Positions 1-5,043 of a DNA stretch of 5,043 nucleotides are shown here, piece by piece (the first letter of the stretch is position 1; every line of letters begins with the position of its first letter). Under the pieces are notes generated by a model that was not told where the DNA came from, made no database searches, and saw only the letters and a program-made list of their open reading frames with translations. The stretch is from Brevundimonas vancanneytii (lineage in GTDB: Bacteria > Pseudomonadota > Alphaproteobacteria > Caulobacterales > Caulobacteraceae). Position numbers and translations under genes: made by a program. The stretch covers positions 1 through 5,043 of the forward strand of contig CAMCIP010000173.1 of NCBI GenBank assembly GCA_945874855.1, read 5' to 3'.

Positions 1-1100
<1,100 letters not shown>

Positions 1101-1108
1101 GGCCAAAA

Positions 1109-1112
1109 CTCC
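1109..1112 (-). promoter_or_regulatory. Ribosome binding site of tuf
   Basis: GGAG on the minus strand, eight bases before the ATG at 1100. It fixes the EF-Tu start. A small GCCC/GGGC inverted repeat (1117-1129, five-base loop) lies just upstream, but it is only four base pairs. Confidence 0.75.
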
Positions 1113-1148
1113 TGTGGCCCAAGGTGGGCGTTGTCAGCATTCAAATGT

Positions 1149-1222
1149 TGGAGCGGGTAGACGGGATCGAACCGACATCCTCAGCTTGGAAGGCTGCTGC
1201 ACTACCATTGTGCTATACCCGC
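1149..1222 (-). tRNA. tRNA-Gly, anticodon TCC
   Basis: The minus strand folds as a 74-base cloverleaf including an encoded CCA (1149-1151). The acceptor stem GCGGGTA/TACCCGC (1216-1222 with 1153-1159) is perfect, the D arm is GCAC-AATGGTA-GTGC, and the anticodon loop CTTCCAA (1186-1192) carries TCC, which reads GGA and GGG glycine codons. The T loop is TTCGATC. Two stem positions do not pair: G27/A43 at the top of the anticodon stem and U50/U64 inside the T stem (1175 with 1161). The rest is canonical, so the gene is probably functional. It sits 40 bases after tRNA-Tyr and 48 bases before tuf, probably within one transcript. Confidence 0.95.
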
Positions 1223-1262
1223 GTTCGGTTCGGGGCACCGCCAGATGAGCTTCGATCGCGCG

Positions 1263-1346
1263 TGGTGGGGGAAGCAGGACTCGAACCTGCGAAGCTTACG
1301 CAGGGGATTTACAGTCCCCCCCCTTTGCCGCTCGGGACATTCCCCC
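1263..1346 (-). tRNA. tRNA-Tyr, anticodon GTA
   Basis: This is an 84-base class II tRNA with encoded CCA (1263-1265). The acceptor stem is GGGGGAA/TTCCCCC (1340-1346 with 1267-1273). The anticodon stem GGGGA/TCCCC encloses the loop CTGTAAA, with anticodon GTA at 1310-1312. A 12-base variable arm (1291-1302) can form the short GC-GTAA-GC stem seen in tyrosine tRNAs, and the T stem GCAGG/CCTGC is perfect. The 3' side of the D stem runs into the anticodon stem as eight consecutive G (1316-1323). It is the first gene of the presumed tRNA-Tyr, tRNA-Gly, tuf transcript. Confidence 0.96.
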
Positions 1347-1503
1347 AACGCGCGTTTCGAAACCTCATCGGGCGTCCGCGCCGATCCCGGAAAGGTTCCG
1401 GCACCGGATTCGGACGAAAGGCCTCGGCATCCCGCGACGCCTGGTTTAGAGGGGCGCCGGACCCGGAAAACCCTAGGGGCCCCAAATCGGAGCGCGTCTT
1501 ATA
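1347..1503. other. Divergent intergenic region and presumed tRNA-operon leader
   Basis: This 157-base non-coding stretch separates the minus-strand tRNA-Tyr from the plus-strand rlmB. It is probably transcribed on the minus strand as the 5' leader of the tRNA operon, to be removed from the tRNA by RNase P. It holds two overlapping perfect palindromes, CCCTAGGG (1471-1478) and GGGGCCCC (1476-1483). I found no convincing plus-strand promoter for rlmB and no recognisable small RNA or riboswitch. Confidence 0.5.
1489..1492 (+). promoter_or_regulatory. Ribosome binding site supporting the GTG start of rlmB
   Basis: GGAG lies 11 bases before the GTG at 1504, slightly farther than ideal. It is the only purine-rich site near the upstream-most start; the frame is closed by TAG at 1474-1476 and no other start codon lies between. 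Confidence 0.5.
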
Positions 1504-1526
1504 GTGTCGTCGAAACGCGAACGCAA
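1498..1526 (-). promoter_or_regulatory. Candidate sigma-70 promoter for the tRNA-Tyr/tRNA-Gly/tuf operon
   Basis: On the minus strand, TTGCGT (1521-1526) lies 17 bases before TATAAG (1498-1503). The -10 matches TATAAT at five of six positions; the -35 matches TTGACA only in its first three bases. The following bases ACGCGC form a GC-rich discriminator, as expected for stringently controlled stable-RNA promoters. Transcription would start near 1490 and give a leader of about 145 bases. It is the best candidate seen between tRNA-Tyr and the start of rlmB, but the -35 is weak. It overlaps the rlmB start codon region on the opposite strand. Confidence 0.42.
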
Positions 1527-2382
1527 CGACCGCGGAACAGGCCGGGGAACCTCTTCTTCCGGCGGGAACAAGGGGCCCGGAAAGCCTGTGCGGGCGGCCT
1601 TTGACCCGGCAGCCCGGGGACCGCGAACCGCTCCCGACCGGTCGAAGGGCCGCATCGATCCCGATCAGTTGATCTGGGGGCGTCACCCCGTGCTGGCCGC
1701 CCTCGCCAATCCGGCGCGCAAGGGCATGGGGCGGCTGATGGCCACGCCGGACCGCGCCGTCGAACTGGAGCGCGAGCGCCTGACGCCCCACGGCCACCGG
1801 CCGGACGTCATGGAGGCCGCCGAGATCGCGCGGCTGCTGCCAGCCGGCGCCGTTCACCAGGGGTTGGCGTTCAAGGTCGCGCCCCTGGAAGGCGTGCCCC
1901 TGGCCGAGCTGGGTGATCCGGCCGAAGGCGTCATCGTCATGCTGGACCAGATCACCGACCCCCAGAACGTCGGGGCGATCTTCCGGTCGGCCCTGGCCTT
2001 TGGCGCGCGGGGCATCGTGGTGCAGGACCGGCATTCGCCGGCGCTGGCCGGGGCCCTGGCCAAGGCAGCGGCGGGGGCGACGGAACGCCTGCCCTGCGCC
2101 CGGGTGACCAATCTCAGCCGCGCGCTGGAGACTCTCGCGGAGCTGGGCTGGCGCGCCGTGGGTCTGGACGGCGCGGGCGAGGTCTCGCTCGAGAACGCCC
2201 TCGACGGCCAACCGACCGTGCTGGTCATGGGGTCGGAGGGCGACGGCATCCGCCGACTGGTCGCAGAGCATTGCGACGTTCTGGCCCGCATTCCGATGCC
2301 CGGCGGCTTCGAGAGCCTGAACGTCTCCAATGCGGCGGCGATCGCCCTTTACGAGGCCGGCCGCAATCGGCCGGGAACCTGA
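1504..2382 (+). CDS. rlmB: 23S rRNA (guanosine-2'-O-)-methyltransferase RlmB, SpoU/TrmH family
   Basis: RlmB methylates the 2'-hydroxyl of G2251 (E. coli numbering) in the 23S rRNA P loop, using S-adenosylmethionine. The 292-residue product has an RNA-binding N-terminal domain from about residue 56 (IWGRHPVLAAL, then VHQGLAF near 117-123). The SPOUT domain has all three motifs: LDQITDPQNVGAIFRSA with N155 and R161, LVMGSEGDGIRRLV with the conserved E245, and IPMPGGFESLNVSNAAA with N273 and S275 in the knotted cofactor site. It is about 50 residues longer than E. coli RlmB because of a basic, Gly/Ser/Arg-rich N-terminal tail (1-50). The GTG at 1504 is the only start after an upstream stop; a GTG at 1588 would remove 28 tail residues and is an alternative. 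The members of this family that methylate tRNA (TrmH) or another rRNA site are less likely, given the RlmB-like N-terminal domain. It is divergent from the tRNA-tuf unit, and terC begins 50 bases after its stop. Confidence 0.9.
   Translation: MSSKRERNDRGTGRGTSSSGGNKGPGKPVRAAFDPAARGPRTAPDRSKGRIDPDQLIWGRHPVLAALANPARKGMGRLMATPDRAVELERERLTPHGHRPDVMEAAEIARLLPAGAVHQGLAFKVAPLEGVPLAELGDPAEGVIVMLDQITDPQNVGAIFRSALAFGARGIVVQDRHSPALAGALAKAAAGATERLPCARVTNLSRALETLAELGWRAVGLDGAGEVSLENALDGQPTVLVMGSEGDGIRRLVAEHCDVLARIPMPGGFESLNVSNAAAIALYEAGRNRPGT
2357..2374 (+). other. GC-only hairpin at the 3' end of rlmB
   Basis: A perfect seven-base-pair inverted repeat (CCGGCCG, loop CAAT, CGGCCGG) covers the last sense codons of rlmB and ends five bases before the stop codon (2380-2382). 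No T-rich tract follows, so it is not a standard intrinsic terminator. It could act as a transcript-end or stability hairpin, or be chance in GC-rich coding sequence. Confidence 0.35.
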
Positions 2383-2421
2383 GCGTCGCCGACGGCTTGC
2401 CTGAACGCCCCCTCCTGCCCT

Positions 2422-2426
2422 AGAGG
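2422..2426 (+). promoter_or_regulatory. Ribosome binding site of the TerC-family gene
   Basis: AGAGG lies six bases before the ATG at 2433. The 50-base gap after rlmB shows no convincing promoter, and I see no yybP-ykoY-like leader, for which there is too little room. Confidence 0.5.
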
Positions 2427-2432
2427 CCGCCC

Positions 2433-3260
2433 ATGGCATTTTCCGAACTCTTCACCGCCGACGCCCTGTCCGCTCTCGGTCAGGTGCTGGCCATCGACCT
2501 GGTGCTGGCCGGCGACAACGCTGTGGCCGTGGGTCTGGCCGCCGCCGCCCTGCCCCAGGAGCAGCGCCGCAAGGCCATTCTGATCGGTCTGGCCGCCGCC
2601 GTGGTGATGCGGATCGGCTTCGCCCTGATCACCGTGCAGCTGCTCGCCATCGTCGGTCTGCTGCTGGCCGGCGGCGTCCTGCTGCTGTGGGTCTGCTGGA
2701 AGATGTGGCGCGAGCTCCAGGAGCAGAAGACCCATGACCAGGCCGAGGCCCAGCACGAGCTGGAGCTGGCCCTGGCCATCGAGCACGGCAAGGGCCCGAG
2801 CCCCGAGGAACTGGGCCTGAAGCGCAAGACCTTCGGCGCGGCCCTGCTCCAGATCATGATCGCCGACATCACCATGAGCCTGGACAACGTCCTGGCTGTG
2901 GCCGGGGCGGCGCATGATCACCCGTGGATCATGGTTTTCGGCCTGGTGCTGTCGATCGCCCTGATGGGCGTGGCGGCCACCTTCATCGCCCGCCTGCTGA
3001 ACAAGTATCGCTGGATCGGCTATGTCGGCCTCGTGATCGTGCTCTACGTCGCCGTGCACATGATCTGGGACGGCTATCGCTCGGTCGTGGTGCGGACGGG
3101 CAATCTGGAGCAGCACAACGCCGCGGCGCCGGGCTTCCTCGACATCTCGCCCAAGGAGGTCGCCAAACATACCCGCGGCCTCGAGGGTCAGGGATCATCG
3201 GCGGCGACTTCCACCCCGCCCCCCGTTCAGGCAGGATCGGCCCCGGCACCGGCGGGCTGA
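2433..3260 (+). CDS. TerC family integral membrane protein (YjbE-type), probable metal-ion transporter
   Basis: The TerC family are inner-membrane proteins linked to tellurium resistance and, in better-studied members, to manganese export and metal loading of exported proteins. The 275-residue product carries the two signature acidic repeats in membrane helices: DLVLAGDN (D22, D28, N29) and ADITMSLDN (D145, D151, N152). Six hydrophobic segments are visible at roughly 13-35, 47-69, 70-92, 134-158, 164-188 and 193-214. A charged loop at about 93-133 separates the two halves, giving the expected internal 3+3 duplication. The tail from about 217 is soluble and ends in an Ala/Pro/Ser-rich stretch (about 250-275). 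Length fits the YjbE-like branch. The specific substrate cannot be told from sequence. It lies 50 bases after rlmB and 27 before the next gene, so it is likely co-transcribed at least with the latter. Confidence 0.9.
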   Translation: MAFSELFTADALSALGQVLAIDLVLAGDNAVAVGLAAAALPQEQRRKAILIGLAAAVVMRIGFALITVQLLAIVGLLLAGGVLLLWVCWKMWRELQEQKTHDQAEAQHELELALAIEHGKGPSPEELGLKRKTFGAALLQIMIADITMSLDNVLAVAGAAHDHPWIMVFGLVLSIALMGVAATFIARLLNKYRWIGYVGLVIVLYVAVHMIWDGYRSVVVRTGNLEQHNAAAPGFLDISPKEVAKHTRGLEGQGSSAATSTPPPVQAGSAPAPAG

Positions 3261-3273
3261 TCCGGCGGGCGCC

Positions 3274-3278
3274 GGGAG
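3274..3278 (+). promoter_or_regulatory. Ribosome binding site of the small exported protein gene
   Basis: GGGAG lies nine bases before the ATG at 3288, inside the 27-base gap after the TerC-family gene. It supports this start, which also places the signal peptide at the very N-terminus. Confidence 0.65.
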
Positions 3279-3287
3279 TTCGATCCG

Positions 3288-3740
3288 ATGCGCCCCGCCC
3301 TGCTCGCCCCTGCCCTGTTCGCCCTCGGCCTCGGCATGGCCGCGCCTGTGTTTGCCCAGCAGGCGGTCGTGGACGTCGGGGTCGGCAACCCGCTGCGCAA
3401 GCCGATCCTGGAAGGCCTGCGGCCGGCCATAGAGGCAGACCTCGGCCAGAGGGTCGTCTTCGTGGTCTCCGATCTGCGGGTCCAGGGCGACAGGGCCTTC
3501 TTCGCCGGCCGGCCGCAGCGCCCGAACGGCCGCGCGATCGACTTCAGCCGCACCCGCTATGCCGAGGCCCTGGAGCAAGGGGTGTTCGATGGCCCCGGAA
3601 CCTATGCCCTGCTGCGCCGCATCGGCGGCCGCTGGACGGTGGAGACCTTCGTCATCGGTCCGACCGACGTGGCCTGGTCCGGCTGGCCGGAAGAGTTCGG
3701 CGTGTCATGGGAACTGGTGAACCTGCCGCGGCCGCAGTGA
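3288..3740 (+). CDS. Small secreted/periplasmic protein of unknown function
   Basis: I do not recognise a named family. The 150-residue product starts with a clear Sec signal peptide: a short basic n-region (MR), a hydrophobic core LLAPALFALGLGM, and a signal peptidase I site PVFA|QQA after residue 23, giving a mature protein of about 127 residues. The mature part is soluble, without cysteine, and looks like one small alpha/beta domain. Conspicuous segments are RKPILEGLRPAIEADLGQRV, VVFVVSDLRVQGDRAFFAGR, a middle stretch TYALLRRIGGRWTVETFVIG and PTDVAWSGWPEEFGVSW. The alternating pattern and aromatic turns suggest a beta-rich fold. I have the impression that similar uncharacterised proteins occur in other proteobacteria, but that is memory, not a search. 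It follows the TerC-family gene by 27 bases, so a shared envelope or metal role is possible but unproven. Its stop codon abuts that of metG on the other strand. Confidence 0.8.
   Translation: MRPALLAPALFALGLGMAAPVFAQQAVVDVGVGNPLRKPILEGLRPAIEADLGQRVVFVVSDLRVQGDRAFFAGRPQRPNGRAIDFSRTRYAEALEQGVFDGPGTYALLRRIGGRWTVETFVIGPTDVAWSGWPEEFGVSWELVNLPRPQ

Positions 3741-5043
<1,303 letters not shown>

Noticed and set aside
1117..1129. GCCC-ACCTT-GGGC inverted repeat upstream of the tuf ribosome binding site
   Set aside because: It is only four base pairs and no alternative pairing is evident; too weak to call an attenuator or regulatory hairpin.
1471..1483. Overlapping palindromes CCCTAGGG and GGGGCCCC as a possible operator or terminator
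   Set aside because: They are short, have no T tract and match no known binding site; in GC-rich DNA such palindromes are common. Noted only within the intergenic entry.
2396..2424. Possible promoter TTGCCT-17-CTAGAG before the TerC-family gene
   Set aside because: The -10 is a poor match to TATAAT and the spacing alone is not persuasive.
1309..2439. Minus-strand open frame of 376 codons across rlmB and part of tRNA-Tyr
   Set aside because: It is an antisense shadow overlapping a clearly recognised methyltransferase and a tRNA; composition is low-complexity Arg/Gly/Ala.
2349..3170. Minus-strand open frame (273 codons) opposite the TerC-family gene
   Set aside because: It is rich in His/Gln/Asp from reverse reading of Leu/Val/Ala codons, with no recognisable domain, while the sense strand has the TerC motifs.
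3729..3736. GCGGCCGC palindrome near the convergent gene ends as a terminator
   Set aside because: It is a self-complementary octamer without a loop or T tract, and it lies inside coding sequence; similar octamers occur near 3627 and 3832.

Overview
The window reads as an ordinary housekeeping stretch of a high-GC alphaproteobacterial chromosome. The protein sequences and the grouping of tuf, tRNA-Tyr, tRNA-Gly and an RlmB-type methylase look most like Caulobacterales (Brevundimonas/Caulobacter-like). That placement is inference from remembered relatives, not a search. I see no mobile element, CRISPR array, phage gene or defence system, and nothing I would call a new biological system.

Left part (1-1346, all minus strand): tRNA-Tyr(GTA), then tRNA-Gly(TCC), then tuf (EF-Tu, 366 of about 396 codons, running off the left edge). 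The order is that of a tRNA-tuf operon, comparable to the tyrU-glyT-thrT-tufB cluster of E. coli but without a threonine tRNA. A candidate sigma-70-type promoter for this unit lies at 1498-1526.

Middle (1347-3740, all plus strand): a 157-base divergent region, then rlmB (SpoU-family 23S rRNA 2'-O-methyltransferase, GTG start at 1504), a TerC/YjbE-type membrane protein at 2433, and a small exported protein of unknown function at 3288. The last two are 27 bases apart and probably co-transcribed; rlmB may lie in the same transcript.

Right part (3741-5043, minus strand): the C-terminal 433 codons of metG (methionyl-tRNA synthetase), whose start lies beyond the right edge. Its motifs resemble the archaeal/eukaryotic-type MetRS more than the E. 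coli type. Its stop codon directly abuts the stop codon of the small exported protein.

Functionally the window is dominated by translation: tRNA supply, elongation factor Tu, 23S rRNA modification and methionine charging, with a membrane/envelope gene pair between. The best leads for a second look are the variant KMSKS loop (KFSTS) and the missing second zinc-knuckle cysteines in MetRS, the promoter that appears to overlap the rlmB start, stem mismatches in tRNA-Gly, and the unassigned periplasmic protein.
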